A stretch of DNA of 64,000 bases, taken from Bacteroidota bacterium (GTDB taxonomy: Bacteria; Bacteroidota; Bacteroidia; Chitinophagales; LD1). Shown piece by piece: positions 18,003 through 27,435 of this stretch. The number at the start of each line of letters is the position of its first letter. Position 1 is the stretch's first letter. A program made the position numbers and the translations under genes. The notes beneath the pieces are model-generated. The model had not been told where the DNA came from. It did no database searches and saw only the letters and a program-made list of their open reading frames with translations. The DNA is taken from the NCBI GenBank assembly GCA_026391075.1, contig JAPLES010000023.1, positions 58,050 to 122,049 on the forward strand, read 5' to 3'.

Positions 18003-19895
18003 TTAGGCAGCCTCTATCAACTCTTCAATAGCTTCTACTTCATCCTTATCGAAACGAAGATTTTCAATGATGAACTTCTGACGGTCTTCGGTGTTTTTAC
18101 CCATGTAGTATTCGAGTAGCTTTTCAATTTTTATTTTGTCTTCCATTATCACAGGGCTTACGCGCATATCTTCGCCAATAAAACCATCAAACTCTTCGGG
18201 CGAAATTTCACCTAATCCTTTAAAGCGTGTGATCTCCGGATTTCCTTTCAACTCTTTTACAGCCGCGCGTTTCTCCTCTTCGTTATAGCAGTAAATTGTT
18301 TTCTGCTTGTTGCGCACACGGAACAATGGAGTCTCTAAAATTTTAACGTGACCGTTACGAACCGTATCAGGAAAAAATTGCAAAAAGAAAGTAAGCAAGA
18401 GCAAACGAATGTGCATTCCATCTACATCGGCATCGGTAGCTATTACAATGTTGTGATACCGCAAATCGTCCATCGAATCTTCAATGTTGAGCGCGTGTTG
18501 AAGCAAGTTGAATTCTTCATTTTCATAAACTACTTTCTTGGTCATGCCGAAACTATTCAACGGTTTACCACGCAGTGAAAACACCGCCTGCAAATCGGGA
18601 TTGCGCGATTTTGTCAACGAGCCACTCGCAGAATCTCCTTCGGTAATAAAGAGCGTAGTACGCAGTTTTTGTTCATCTTCTATTTTGCCTCCATCATTTA
18701 AATGATGCCGGCAATCGCGCAATTTTTTGTTGTGAATGTTTGCCTTCTTGGCGCGTTCGTTTGCCAGTTTTTTAATGCCAGCAATTTCTTTTCGCTCGCG
18801 TTCGCTCTGCAAAATTCTTTTTAGCAAGGCTTCGGCAGTAGCTGAATTTTTATGCAAAAAATTATCCAAATGCTCTTTCACAAAATCTCCTACAAACTGT
18901 TTCATGGTGCGTTCTTCGCCATGAAGTTTATCGGTGCCTAATCGCGTTTTTGTTTGCGATTCAAAAACAGGTTCCTGAATACGAACCGAGATGGCCGCAG
19001 CAATTGCTTCGCGAATATCTACCGTATCAAAATCCTTTTTGTAAAACTCGCGCACGGTTTTCACCACCGCCTCGCGAAAAGCTTGCAAGTGCGTTCCTCC
19101 TAAAATGGTGTACTGTCCGTTTACAAAGCTGTAATACTCCTCACCATAATGATGATTGTGTGTCATGGCAATTTCAAGGTCTTCACCCATCAAGTGAATG
19201 ATAGGGTAGCAAAGACCTTCCACATCTTTTTTGCGTGAAAGCAAATCGTGCAACCCGTTTTGCGAAATATATTTCTGTCCGTTGTAGTAGAAGGCTAGCC
19301 CGGTGTTGAGGTAGGTATAATTCTGCACCATCTGCTCTACATACTCATGCAGATAATGGTAGTTTTTAAAAATTTTATTGTCGGGCAAAAACTCGATGTA
19401 TGTTCCGTTTGGCTCATCAGTCTTTTCCAGCTTGTGGTCTTTGACAAGTTTTCCGCATTCAAAATCGGCAGTTTTCATTTGTCCTTCGCGCACTGCCGAT
19501 GCTTTAAAAAATGCAGAAAGCGCGTTCACCGCTTTTGTTCCCACACCATTCAATCCCACAGATTTTTTAAACGCCTTTGAATCAAATTTTGCTCCGGTGT
19601 TTACCTGGCTAACACAATCCACTAATTTGCCCAATGGAATTCCGCGACCGTAATCGCGCACTGTTACTTTTTCTTTAGTAACAGTGATGTCAACTTTTTT
19701 GCCGTAACCCATTTGGTATTCGTCAATGCAGTTATCAATCACCTCTTTCAGCAAAATATAAATACCATCATCCATTGACGAGCCATCGCCCGTTTTACCT
19801 ATGTACATTCCCGGTCGAATGCGGATGTGCTCTAACCAGTCAAGGGTTTTTACTTCGTCTTCGGTATAGCGCGCTTCTACTATTTCTTTTGCCAT
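18003..19895 (-). CDS. parE: type IIA topoisomerase ATPase subunit, ParE-like
   Basis: 630 residues, same length class as ParE. The GHKL ATPase motifs are [13 protein letters not shown] (Bergerat N-box), DYGRGIP and [14 protein letters not shown]. The transducer domain includes QTKTRLGT, and the Toprim domain has EGDSASGS and [10 protein letters not shown]. It cleaves and religates DNA with its partner A subunit, which is not in this window. It is assigned to ParE rather than GyrB from its length and lack of the GyrB insertion; these two can be hard to tell apart in this phylum. It is convergent with sucB with only 6 bp between stops. A TACATTCG -7-like element lies upstream near 19950. Confidence 0.85.
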   Translation of the reverse strand: MAKEIVEARYTEDEVKTLDWLEHIRIRPGMYIGKTGDGSSMDDGIYILLKEVIDNCIDEYQMGYGKKVDITVTKEKVTVRDYGRGIPLGKLVDCVSQVNTGAKFDSKAFKKSVGLNGVGTKAVNALSAFFKASAVREGQMKTADFECGKLVKDHKLEKTDEPNGTYIEFLPDNKIFKNYHYLHEYVEQMVQNYTYLNTGLAFYYNGQKYISQNGLHDLLSRKKDVEGLCYPIIHLMGEDLEIAMTHNHHYGEEYYSFVNGQYTILGGTHLQAFREAVVKTVREFYKKDFDTVDIREAIAAAISVRIQEPVFESQTKTRLGTDKLHGEERTMKQFVGDFVKEHLDNFLHKNSATAEALLKRILQSERERKEIAGIKKLANERAKKANIHNKKLRDCRHHLNDGGKIEDEQKLRTTLFITEGDSASGSLTKSRNPDLQAVFSLRGKPLNSFGMTKKVVYENEEFNLLQHALNIEDSMDDLRYHNIVIATDADVDGMHIRLLLLTFFLQFFPDTVRNGHVKILETPLFRVRNKQKTIYCYNEEEKRAAVKELKGNPEITRFKGLGEISPEEFDGFIGEDMRVSPVIMEDKIKIEKLLEYYMGKNTEDRQKFIIENLRFDKDEVEAIEELIEAA

Positions 19896-20015
19896 AGTTC
19901 CATCTGTTTATTCATTCAAAAAATCTTTTCAAAATTAGGAAGGCGCGAATGTAGAATTGCGCTACTAATCAACAAGTGAACTTTGTCGATAAAAAAGAGG
20001 ACAATGAGAAAATTA

Positions 20016-21152
20016 CTACTTCACCATTTTCAATACGCTTTCTACCATGATGTGAAAATCTTCGGGAAGATTATCGTTTCCATCGGGCAAGCAATTTTTT
20101 CCAAGCCTTACAATCACTAAATTGTATTCGGGAATAGTGATGATGAATTGACCCAAGAAACCATTTTGAAAAAATGCTTTGGTGCCATGCGATTTATCGA
20201 GCCAAAAGGAATACCCATAAAAAGAAGAAAGTGCAGGAGTAGTTGCCATTTGCACAAACGATGAATCAAGCAACTGTGTTCCGTTCCAATTGCCGTTATG
20301 CAGCATTAATTTTCCAAAGCGCGAAAATTCTCGCGCACTTGTATTGAAGCAGCAATAAGCGAGTTCTGTTCCCTTTTCATCGGTGTGCCACGTGGCGGTT
20401 TGCTTCGCCTGCATAGGTTCCCATAACCAATCCGAAGCCAAATCGGCAAGAGATTTACCACTAGCTTGTATTAAGCAAAGAGCAAGTAACTGAGTTGAGC
20501 CGCTTTGATAATTATAAAATGTTCCGGGTGTATCTACAATAGGTAACGAAAGCATCAGCTTGCGCACATCATCTCCATAGTATGCTTTGGCGGTTACCGT
20601 CCATGGATTTTTATAATCTTCATCCCATTCCAAACCCGAACTCATAGTGCTGAGATGCCATAGCTCTAATTCACTGGCATGTTTGCCTTTTAATTCGGGC
20701 AAAATTGTTTTCACTTTTTGATGCCAGCCACTCAAAATATTTTTTTGAATGGCAATTTGCGCAAGCATGGTTGTAATACTCTTTGCCATGGAGAAAGAAT
20801 TTGTTTGCGCGTCTTCTGCATTGCGGTCAACATAATGTTCGTGAAGAATACTGTCGTTATGAATAACCAAAAAAGCAACCGTGCCTGTTTTATCTAAAAG
20901 CGTTTGCAGCTTTTCGGGCAACGGCATTTTGTTGCAATTGGCACTAGGCGGAAATTCCCATGTTTCTTTAGCAGCTTCAATATTGTGTGTTTTGAAAAAC
21001 TTCGCATCGTCAATGGTTGCCGAACTTTCACCGTGCAAATAACAAGCCCACAACCCTTTCATCAAATAGTTATCGCCCCTTAGTTTTATGAGTATAAAAA
21101 GCGTTGCAAAAACTATTGCAATGCCCATAAATATTTTTGAAAGTTTTTTCAT
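20016..21152 (-). CDS. serine beta-lactamase-fold hydrolase (class C / DD-peptidase-like)
   Basis: 378 residues from the ATG at 21150-21152, which directly precedes a signal anchor (MKKLSKIFMGIAIVFATLF). The penicillin-binding fold motifs are SMAK (SxxK, in NSFSMAKSITT) and YNYQSGS (YxN). The rest reads like the beta-lactamase family of esterases and carboxypeptidases (GKSLADLASDWLWEPM). The substrate is unknown; many such Bacteroidota proteins are not antibiotic-resistance enzymes. It is a single gene between parE and a small membrane protein gene. Confidence 0.88.
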   Translation of the reverse strand: MKKLSKIFMGIAIVFATLFILIKLRGDNYLMKGLWACYLHGESSATIDDAKFFKTHNIEAAKETWEFPPSANCNKMPLPEKLQTLLDKTGTVAFLVIHNDSILHEHYVDRNAEDAQTNSFSMAKSITTMLAQIAIQKNILSGWHQKVKTILPELKGKHASELELWHLSTMSSGLEWDEDYKNPWTVTAKAYYGDDVRKLMLSLPIVDTPGTFYNYQSGSTQLLALCLIQASGKSLADLASDWLWEPMQAKQTATWHTDEKGTELAYCCFNTSAREFSRFGKLMLHNGNWNGTQLLDSSFVQMATTPALSSFYGYSFWLDKSHGTKAFFQNGFLGQFIITIPEYNLVIVRLGKNCLPDGNDNLPEDFHIMVESVLKMVK

Positions 21153-21213
21153 GAAGCTAAAATGATGAACAAAATAAGTGAAAGGTGAAGGCAAAAAAAC
21201 AAATAGGGTTGTA

Positions 21214-21357
21214 CTAATCTTTTGTTGAATAATAAGCTACAACTGCAATGCCAATCCAGACTAAGCCTTTTGCAAGAAAAAATAAAAACCCTGCAACACC
21301 AACTCGCTTGAGCCAGGTTCTCCAATTCGATTGCTTAGATTTTTCTTCGGGTTGCAT
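21214..21357 (-). CDS. small single-pass membrane protein (47 residues)
   Basis: A 47-codon ORF with ATG at 21355-21357 and TAG at 21214-21216. It has a polar basic N-terminus (MQPEEKSKQSNWRTWLKR) and then one hydrophobic segment, VGVAGFLFFLAKGLVWIGIA. Short proteins with the W-LKR-GVAGFLFFL-KGL pattern recur in Bacteroidota, as far as I recall, and are sometimes misnamed; no function is known to me. It lies in the 245-bp gap between the beta-lactamase-fold gene and the cytochrome peroxidase gene, in the same orientation. Confidence 0.65.
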   Translation of the reverse strand: MQPEEKSKQSNWRTWLKRVGVAGFLFFLAKGLVWIGIAVVAYYSTKD

Positions 21358-21397
21358 GAGGTTTAAAAAGTCAATTGTATCTAAAATTATTTGTAGT

Positions 21398-22507
21398 TTA
21401 TTGAAAGCCGTCTGTCAAAGTTTTCAGAAAGGCAACTATGTCATCAATCTCCTGCACTGTCAAATTCAAATTACCAAGTTCTTCTTTGTTAACGTTCTGA
21501 TTTACTTCAGGTGCTGGAAATTTTCCCGGTACATCGCGCTCCGAATAAAATCGAGCAGCATCATTCAGGTTGTCGAAATATCCATTGTGGAAATAAGGAG
21601 CACTTACTGCTACGTTTCGAAGGCTAGGAACTTTAAACTGTCCATTCATTAACGAGTTATTTACAATATCCCCTAAACCTAAATCTGGTTGAGCAGAAGT
21701 TGCATTAGGGTTATGCGGCAAGCCCACATTATCATAAGTAAAATCGGTAAACAAAGCAGCACCAAAGTCATTGTCATCATCACTTGGGTGACAATTGGCA
21801 CATTTACCTTTAGCCGTATCATTAAACAATTGTAAACCGCGTATTTCCTGTGCCGAAAGTGATGTTTCTCCAGCTAAGTAAGCATCGTATTTACTGCTGA
21901 ACGGGCTCACTTGTTCGCTTCGTTCAAATTCTGCTACTGCTTTTGAAATGGCATCGAAAGCGGCAGTGGTATCGGCAAAAATATTTTTGCCAAAAGTGTT
22001 TTTAAACAGCGAAGCATAATTTGCCAGACTCACTTTAGAAACAATTTCTGCAATGCTGCTATTATTCATTTCTAAATGATTCAGCAACGGAAAGCGAACT
22101 TGCTCTTCGAGTGTATTTACTCTACCGTCAAGAAACAAACCACCAACAAAAGTAGAATCAACATCATCAAAATATCTAACCGGAGAAAAAGACAAGTAGG
22201 CTAAAGGCGGAGCATTGCGGTTGGTAAAACTTCCGCGCACAACACCTTCTGAATATGTTTTTAGTTGCGGGTCGCTGAAACCGGTAGATGGATTATGACA
22301 ACTAGCACAACTTTGTCCCGCAGGAGCTGAAAGATTTTTATCAAAGAAAATTTTCTTGCCTATAATCTGAATCTGATTCAAGTCAGCAAGGTTGTGTTCA
22401 AAATCGTAAGTGATTGTTTCATTATCTCGTTTGTTGCATTGCGCAAGAGCGAGCATTACAAATGCTGTAACAGCAATTACTAAAAATTTATTCTTGAATT
22501 TTTTCAT
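21398..22507 (-). CDS. di-haem cytochrome c peroxidase / MauG family lipoprotein
   Basis: 369 residues. A lipoprotein-type signal ends LALAQC. Two c-type haem motifs, CASCHNPSTGF (about residue 63) and CANCHPSDDD (about 236), define the bacterial CCP/MauG family, which reduces peroxide or carries out radical oxidations in the periplasm. The C-terminal KVPSLRNVAVSAPYFHNG is the conserved family segment near the second haem. It starts only 12 bp after the TonB-dependent receptor gene, so it is co-transcribed from the promoter at 24737-24767. A link to iron acquisition or peroxide defence follows from this context and is inference. Confidence 0.92.
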   Translation of the reverse strand: MKKFKNKFLVIAVTAFVMLALAQCNKRDNETITYDFEHNLADLNQIQIIGKKIFFDKNLSAPAGQSCASCHNPSTGFSDPQLKTYSEGVVRGSFTNRNAPPLAYLSFSPVRYFDDVDSTFVGGLFLDGRVNTLEEQVRFPLLNHLEMNNSSIAEIVSKVSLANYASLFKNTFGKNIFADTTAAFDAISKAVAEFERSEQVSPFSSKYDAYLAGETSLSAQEIRGLQLFNDTAKGKCANCHPSDDDNDFGAALFTDFTYDNVGLPHNPNATSAQPDLGLGDIVNNSLMNGQFKVPSLRNVAVSAPYFHNGYFDNLNDAARFYSERDVPGKFPAPEVNQNVNKEELGNLNLTVQEIDDIVAFLKTLTDGFQ

Positions 22508-22519
22508 GGTATTTCTGTT

Positions 22520-24706
22520 TTAAAATTTTGCTCCCAACCCTACATAAAAACTTCTTCTTAATGACGGAATGATTCCCGGACCCGGGTATTCATCAGTGCG
22601 CTTAGTGAAATATTTAGTGCCGGTTACATTGTTAAGCCCTGCTTTTATTTGGAAGCGTTTCAGAAATTTATAAGAGGCCGAAAGGTCTAACACAGTATAG
22701 GAAGGAATAAGACCTACTACGGCATCATCGCTTTTAACGGTGTTATCAGCATCTGAAAAAGACTTTGATGTATGACTAACCAAAAGTGTTATGGAGAAAC
22801 CCTGTACAGCGTACGTTGTTCCTAATCGATTGATGAAACGCGGTGCGTTCTCTACAAAATTATTTTTGTAGAAACCGTTTACATAACGGGCATCAATAAA
22901 CGTGAACGAATTGAAGAAGCTAATGGTGCCGTATTTAGTAATAGAAGTAAAAGCCTTTACCAGATTTATTTCTACATAAGTTTCTGCACCTGCATGTCGG
23001 CTGTTGGCAACGTTTGTTCGATAGGTGTAAGTATTTCCATTCGCATCTGTTTTCTCCACCAAGCCAATACGATTGTTGTATTGCAAGTAGAATGCGCCAA
23101 AGTCGAAACTCAAAAAGTTCTTCACTGTTCCTCTGAAGCCTAGGTCTGCATTGAACCCATTTGCATCTTTCATCTTCGGGTCAATTACCGATGTAGTTCC
23201 AATTGGAGAAAGTTGCGAATAATCAGTAGGGCGATACGCCTGTGTTACGTTTCCATAAAGCGAAGTGGTAGGGGTGGTTTTGTATTGCAAGCCAAGTCCT
23301 GCTAATGGAATGTAACGATTGGTTGCCTTATCTGCATTCACCACATAATTATCGTAAACGTTATATCCTTTTGCTGTTGAGTTTACGAACTCAAAACGGA
23401 AACCGGGTGTGATAGAGAATTTATCAGTCACTCGAAAAATATTTTCTACAAATGGAGCAACGTTAATGGTGGTGAAACTCAAATCGTATTCAAAGCGCGG
23501 GTCCATTAAACTCAAATCAAAATCGCTGCCTGTTGTTCCCAAGCCTCCGCCTTGTCTGTGCATTTTGCCATAGTAGAAACGCGCACCTCCAGCAATAGTA
23601 TTTTGCGTTTTTTTGATTCTGTAATTTGCTGTAACGCGCAATTCGTTTGTTGTGCTTAAGAAAGTTTCCTTCTCCACTTCTCTGTTGCCGTATGTTCCTG
23701 TTGCAGGATCAATTTCATCAGGTTCTTCAGGCCCTCCATCTTCATTTTTCCAAACTAAATAACGAGCACTGGCTAAAAGCGATGAAGTGAAATTGATGGA
23801 AATATTTTTGCTGACATTGTATTCCAACTTAAACGCACCAACATTCCACGGACTCTTTAACCAGTTGCGTGCACGATAAGAAGCTCGAATATTTTCTTCA
23901 TACTGCGCATCACTAAAACCACCGGGCATGTGAATACGATTGCGAAGTGCCGAATACTCTAAACTTATTTTTAGCATTTCATTTGGTGTAAATTGAATTT
24001 TTCCATAACCTGAAAACTGATTGTAGTTTGAATTAGGTCGCCAACCGTTGACATGCGTAAATTGAAAGTATCCGTAATAGCTGAACCATTTAATTTTGCC
24101 ACCAATAGAATTGAACGAATTGAACATACCATAGCTTCCGGCTGTTTGTTCTGTAGTAAACTCAAATTTCCTTTCGGGAGAATCACGAATAATGTAATTG
24201 ATAACTCCGCCAAACTGCGGACCGAATTGCAAACTGGAAGCACCGCGAATTACTTCAATACGTTGCACCGCTTCAAGGTTCGGCAAGAAATAAGCTTCGG
24301 GGTAACCGTAAATATCCGCGGTGATATTATAGCCGTTCATGCGCGTATTGGTTTCCATACTTTGCGAAGGATTCAAACCGCGAAAGCCAACACCGTTTGA
24401 CGGGAAACCGCTTCCTTGAGTTTCGGAAAACACGGCACCGGGAATTCTTCCCATTACTTGTCGCGGATTATTTAACGCAGTGTTGGCGTCAATACTATCG
24501 GTAATTAATACTTCCGTTTTCTTTCCCGAATAAATAATTCCGTTGCTCACTTCATCTAAGTACCCCATACCCTTAACGGCTTTTACGCTCGTGATGGTCA
24601 CTTCCGAAAGGTTGATTTTTTTTGAAACTGTTGTTGAATCCTGGGCTGAAATAAATGAAGTTGCTATGGCTAAATTTAGAAGTATGGCAAGGTATATTTT
24701 CTTCAT
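22520..24706 (-). CDS. TonB-dependent outer membrane receptor, FecA-like
   Basis: 728 residues. A signal peptide is followed by a plug domain (about residues 60-180) with SNGVGFRGLNPSQSMETN and VIRGASSLQFGPQFGG, closest to the ferric-dicitrate/siderophore class. The rest is a 22-strand barrel ending in an aromatic residue (SFYVGLGAKF). There is no carboxypeptidase-like N-terminal extension and no SusD partner. It imports a ferric chelate or similar ligand with TonB energy. A perfect promoter is upstream, with a Fur-like palindrome (24716-24730) over the start of transcription. First gene of an operon with the di-haem peroxidase. Confidence 0.93.
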   Translation of the reverse strand: MKKIYLAILLNLAIATSFISAQDSTTVSKKINLSEVTITSVKAVKGMGYLDEVSNGIIYSGKKTEVLITDSIDANTALNNPRQVMGRIPGAVFSETQGSGFPSNGVGFRGLNPSQSMETNTRMNGYNITADIYGYPEAYFLPNLEAVQRIEVIRGASSLQFGPQFGGVINYIIRDSPERKFEFTTEQTAGSYGMFNSFNSIGGKIKWFSYYGYFQFTHVNGWRPNSNYNQFSGYGKIQFTPNEMLKISLEYSALRNRIHMPGGFSDAQYEENIRASYRARNWLKSPWNVGAFKLEYNVSKNISINFTSSLLASARYLVWKNEDGGPEEPDEIDPATGTYGNREVEKETFLSTTNELRVTANYRIKKTQNTIAGGARFYYGKMHRQGGGLGTTGSDFDLSLMDPRFEYDLSFTTINVAPFVENIFRVTDKFSITPGFRFEFVNSTAKGYNVYDNYVVNADKATNRYIPLAGLGLQYKTTPTTSLYGNVTQAYRPTDYSQLSPIGTTSVIDPKMKDANGFNADLGFRGTVKNFLSFDFGAFYLQYNNRIGLVEKTDANGNTYTYRTNVANSRHAGAETYVEINLVKAFTSITKYGTISFFNSFTFIDARYVNGFYKNNFVENAPRFINRLGTTYAVQGFSITLLVSHTSKSFSDADNTVKSDDAVVGLIPSYTVLDLSASYKFLKRFQIKAGLNNVTGTKYFTKRTDEYPGPGIIPSLRRSFYVGLGAKF

Positions 24707-24715
24707 TTTTGTTAT

Positions 24716-24730
24716 TTAGATTGATTCTAA
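24716..24730. promoter_or_regulatory. Fur/PerR-like operator
   Basis: TTAGATTGATTCTAA is a 7-1-7 palindrome with one mismatched pair, the arrangement seen for Fur-family boxes. It overlaps the expected transcription start of the TonB receptor operon and lies about 88 bp before the divergent CDF gene. Confidence 0.6.
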
Positions 24731-24736
24731 TTAACG

Positions 24737-24767
24737 CAAATGTAGAAAGCGCATCTACTTTTCCAAA
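24737..24767 (-). promoter_or_regulatory. TonB receptor operon promoter, perfect consensus
   Basis: On the minus strand: TTTG (24764-24767), a 19-base spacer, TACATTTG (24737-24744). It is a complete match to TTTG-N19-TANNTTTG, with the start of transcription predicted near 24730 inside the Fur-like box. Confidence 0.88.
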
Positions 24768-24817
24768 TTAAATGGAAATGATTTTTGTCAGATGCGAAAC
24801 CGCTTTATCTGTTTTGT

Positions 24818-25477
24818 ATGTTTGCAGCCAAACAAAATTCCTTGACTTCCGAATCTGCTCACCACTCTTTATACAAAACTGCTTTTGCCCTGAGCATTTT
24901 TACCATTATCTATAATATTAGCGAAGGACTTATCTCCACTTATTTCGGATTTGAAAATGATACGCTCGCGCTTTTCGGTTTTGGTTTGGATAGTTTTATA
25001 GAAGCCATTTCAGCAATTGGAATTGCACACATGATTATTCGGATTATGAAAAATGCCGGAAGCCCGCAAGATGAATTTGAAATAACTGCACTTAAAATTA
25101 CGGGCTATTCGTTTTATGCTTTGTGTTTTGTGTTAGCCATAATGTGTGTGCAAAAAATAATAGCGCACGAAAATCCTTCGACCACTTTTTGGGGAATTGT
25201 GATTTCTTCTTTCTCCATTGTGGTTATGCTTGGAACTATTTACTGGAAAACTTCACTTGGCAAGAAATTAAATTCACGAGCATTAATTGCTGATGCGAAC
25301 TGCGCCAAAGTTTGTGTGTATATGAGCGTGGTGCTCCTTGTTTCTAGTTTACTTTATCATTTTTTCCACATCCCTTACATTGATATTGTCGGAACTATTG
25401 GCATCATTTACTTTTCTTACAAAGAAGGAAAAGAATGTTTTGATAAAGCGAAAGGAATTCACTGTTGTGAGTTATGA
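24818..25477 (+). CDS. CDF-like cation transporter without C-terminal domain
   Basis: 219 residues from the ATG at 24818; an upstream TTG at 24785 is possible but less likely. About six transmembrane segments are visible, with acidic pairs in the places typical of cation diffusion facilitators: GFGLDSFIEAIS in the second helix and ALIADANCAKVC in the fifth. There is no cytoplasmic metal-binding C-terminal domain. The protein ends GIHCCEL with a Cys pair. The family exports divalent metals using the proton gradient. It is divergent from an iron-type receptor operon and next to a Fur-like box, so iron or manganese export is a reasonable guess. Confidence 0.78.
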   Translation: MFAAKQNSLTSESAHHSLYKTAFALSIFTIIYNISEGLISTYFGFENDTLALFGFGLDSFIEAISAIGIAHMIIRIMKNAGSPQDEFEITALKITGYSFYALCFVLAIMCVQKIIAHENPSTTFWGIVISSFSIVVMLGTIYWKTSLGKKLNSRALIADANCAKVCVYMSVVLLVSSLLYHFFHIPYIDIVGTIGIIYFSYKEGKECFDKAKGIHCCEL

Positions 25478-25488
25478 GCATTAATAAG

Positions 25489-25525
25489 AAAGAGCTTATA
25501 GGTTTTAAAAACCTATAAGCTCTTT
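25489..25525. terminator. Bidirectional terminator between CDF gene and cysK
   Basis: Perfect 18-bp inverted repeat (AAAGAGCTTATAGG plus TTTT and its complement) with a one-base centre, between the convergent stops at 25477 and 25533. Confidence 0.85.
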
Positions 25526-25532
25526 GGAAAAT

Positions 25533-26450
25533 TTATAACTCAAACAATCCTTCAATAGAAAGATAACGTTCTCCTGTATCGTAATTGAAACCGAGAATTG
25601 TTTTGCCTGCAGGAATTTCTGAAAGCTTTTTTGCAATAGCTGCGAGAGTGGCTCCCGATGAAACTCCGCCAAACAATGCTTCTTCTTTTGCAGCGCGAAT
25701 AGTGTAATCGTAAGCTTCTTCTTTGGTTACCAAAATAACGCCATCCAAAATTTTTGTGTCGAGATTGTTTGGAATAAATCCTGCACCAATTCCCTGGATG
25801 GGATGTGGTGATGGTTGACCCCCACTGATGACAGGAGAAGCTGCCGGCTCCACAGCAAATACTTTTGTGTTCGGAAATTTCTCTTTCAAAATTCTTCCAA
25901 CACCTGTAATGTGTCCGCCTGTACCTACTCCTGTAATCAAGTAGTCAACTCCGTTTGGAAAATCTTTTAAGATTTCTTGTGCTGTTGTGCGTACATGCAC
26001 ATCAATGTTTGCAGGATTATCGAATTGTTGGGGAATCCAACTGTTCGGAGTGACAGCCGCCAATTCGTTTGCTTTTTCAATAGCGCCTTTCATTCCTTTT
26101 TCGCGCGGAGTTAGTTCAAAACTTGCACCGTATGCTTTCATCAATCTTCTTCTTTCTAAACTCATGCTTTCTGGCATTACTAAAATCAGTTTATATCCTT
26201 TTACTGCAGCTACAATTGCTAAACCTATTCCTGTGTTGCCCGAAGTTGGTTCAATAATTACACTTCCTTTTTTGAGCAATCCTTTTTGCTCTGCATCTTC
26301 AATCATTGATAATGCGATGCGGTCTTTAATACTTCCGCCTGGGTTTTGCCGTTCAAGTTTTATCCAGACATCATGTGTTGTTCCGAATAATTTGTTGATA
26401 TGTAAATGTGGTGTGTTGCCAATGGTTTCTAGAATGTTATTTGCTTTCAT
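25533..26450 (-). CDS. cysK: cysteine synthase (O-acetylserine sulfhydrylase)
   Basis: 305 residues. Makes L-cysteine from O-acetylserine and sulfide with PLP. The Schiff-base lysine is in [23 protein letters not shown] binds the substrate carboxylate, [15 protein letters not shown] binds the PLP phosphate, and SSGAT is also present. It could be labelled CysK or CysM; GGSIKDR and the length fit either group. It is the second gene after cysE (24-bp gap), so the two steps from serine to cysteine are in one operon under the leader at 27305-27464. Confidence 0.95.
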   Translation of the reverse strand: MKANNILETIGNTPHLHINKLFGTTHDVWIKLERQNPGGSIKDRIALSMIEDAEQKGLLKKGSVIIEPTSGNTGIGLAIVAAVKGYKLILVMPESMSLERRRLMKAYGASFELTPREKGMKGAIEKANELAAVTPNSWIPQQFDNPANIDVHVRTTAQEILKDFPNGVDYLITGVGTGGHITGVGRILKEKFPNTKVFAVEPAASPVISGGQPSPHPIQGIGAGFIPNNLDTKILDGVILVTKEEAYDYTIRAAKEEALFGGVSSGATLAAIAKKLSEIPAGKTILGFNYDTGERYLSIEGLFEL

Positions 26451-26474
26451 TTTATTATTGGTTTTGTTTTATAC

Positions 26475-27290
26475 TTAAATTATAAAGTCAATTACTTCGT
26501 TCATTTCGCTCTTGTCTCTTATGTGAACATCACTTTTGTGATAGACAATCGATAGAGGCGGCACACCTGAAGTGAGCCAAACATTCCCTCCAATTACACT
26601 ACTGTGTCCAATCGTAGTTTCTCCACCTAGAATGCAACTACCTGCGTAAATCAATACATCATCTTCAATAGTAGGATGGCGTTTTGCTCCTTTCGTTTCT
26701 TTGCGAACAGCCAACGCTCCAAGTGTAACGCCCTGATAAATTTTTACTCGATTACCAATGATAGTTGTCTGCCCAACAACCACACCAGTGCCGTGGTCAA
26801 TAAAAAACGGATTGCCTATTTGCGCTCCGGGATGAATGTCAATTCCTGTTTTGTTGTGTGCGTACTCACTGATAACGCGAGGCACAATAGGCACATTCAG
26901 CTTTGACAATTCATGAGCCAAACGATAAACAGTAATAGCGTAGAAACCCGGGTACGCAATAATCACTTCTTCAATTCCTTGGGCAGCTGGGTCACTCTGA
27001 ATAAAAAATTCTGCATCGGTAATCAACTTGTTGTAGATGGAAGGAAGAGAGGCGAAAAATTTCTCAATGATTTCTTCAGATGAAAGAGTGAGTCTATCTG
27101 CCAATGGCTTTAGAATATCTTTTAAGTGACGAGCCAAACGCTCCTGTGTTTCTTCTGCTACTTCGTAGCGAAAAGTAAAGGTTGATTCAATCGGAAAAAT
27201 CAAATCAATCAGTTCATCGGTGAACTTGTGAATAAAAGCACGTGATGGAATAGTGCTGAAATCAATTTTTTCGGATGGTTGCACTTGCAT
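26475..27290 (-). CDS. cysE: serine O-acetyltransferase
   Basis: 271 residues. Acetylates serine with acetyl-CoA, the first committed step of cysteine synthesis. The N-terminal helical region (to about 115) is followed by a left-handed parallel beta-helix of hexapeptide repeats: HPGAQIGNPFFIDHGTGVVVG, then GNRVKIYQGVTLGALA. Catalytic His residues occur in DIHPGA and DHGTG. The longer N-terminal part resembles the EpsC-type form. The leader contains a promoter, a Cys-rich mini-ORF and an intrinsic terminator, so expression is probably attenuated according to cysteine supply. Confidence 0.95.
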   Translation of the reverse strand: MQVQPSEKIDFSTIPSRAFIHKFTDELIDLIFPIESTFTFRYEVAEETQERLARHLKDILKPLADRLTLSSEEIIEKFFASLPSIYNKLITDAEFFIQSDPAAQGIEEVIIAYPGFYAITVYRLAHELSKLNVPIVPRVISEYAHNKTGIDIHPGAQIGNPFFIDHGTGVVVGQTTIIGNRVKIYQGVTLGALAVRKETKGAKRHPTIEDDVLIYAGSCILGGETTIGHSSVIGGNVWLTSGVPPLSIVYHKSDVHIRDKSEMNEVIDFII

Positions 27291-27312
27291 GGTTTAAATT
27301 TTTAGAATAAAA

Positions 27313-27336
27313 AACCCTTCGTGGTAGCGAAGGGTT
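27313..27336 (-). terminator. Intrinsic terminator in the cysE leader (attenuator)
   Basis: Perfect 9-bp stem AACCCTTCG/CGAAGGGTT with a six-base loop. On the minus strand it is followed by a T-run (27312-27305) 15 nt upstream of the cysE start codon. A terminator placed before its own operon is the hallmark of attenuation. Confidence 0.9.
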
Positions 27337-27377
27337 CAGAAATATTTTTTGAAATCGTTTACTAATTACAAAATGTA

Positions 27378-27431
27378 TTAACAGCCCCTGTAAGGAGAAC
27401 AACAGCAACGCATATTTTGTAAACGTATCAT
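27378..27431 (-). CDS. Cysteine-rich leader peptide of the cysE-cysK operon
   Basis: A 17-codon ORF between the promoter and the leader terminator, encoding MIRLQNMRCCCSPYRGC. An internal ATG at 27413 would give the eleven-residue MRCCCSPYRGC, in which four of eleven residues are Cys and three are adjacent. Located upstream of the genes that make cysteine, it has the expected form of a sensor in which ribosomes stall when Cys-tRNA is scarce. The start is uncertain: the first ATG lies at or next to the predicted transcription start and would be leaderless. Evidence is composition, position and the following terminator; there is no homology evidence. Confidence 0.75.
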   Translation of the reverse strand: MIRLQNMRCCCSPYRGC

Positions 27432-27435
27432 TGGG

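Noticed and set aside
20016..21152. Antibiotic resistance beta-lactamase
   Set aside because: Only the fold motifs SxxK and YxN are visible; the family is dominated by esterases and peptidases, with nothing specific to resistance.
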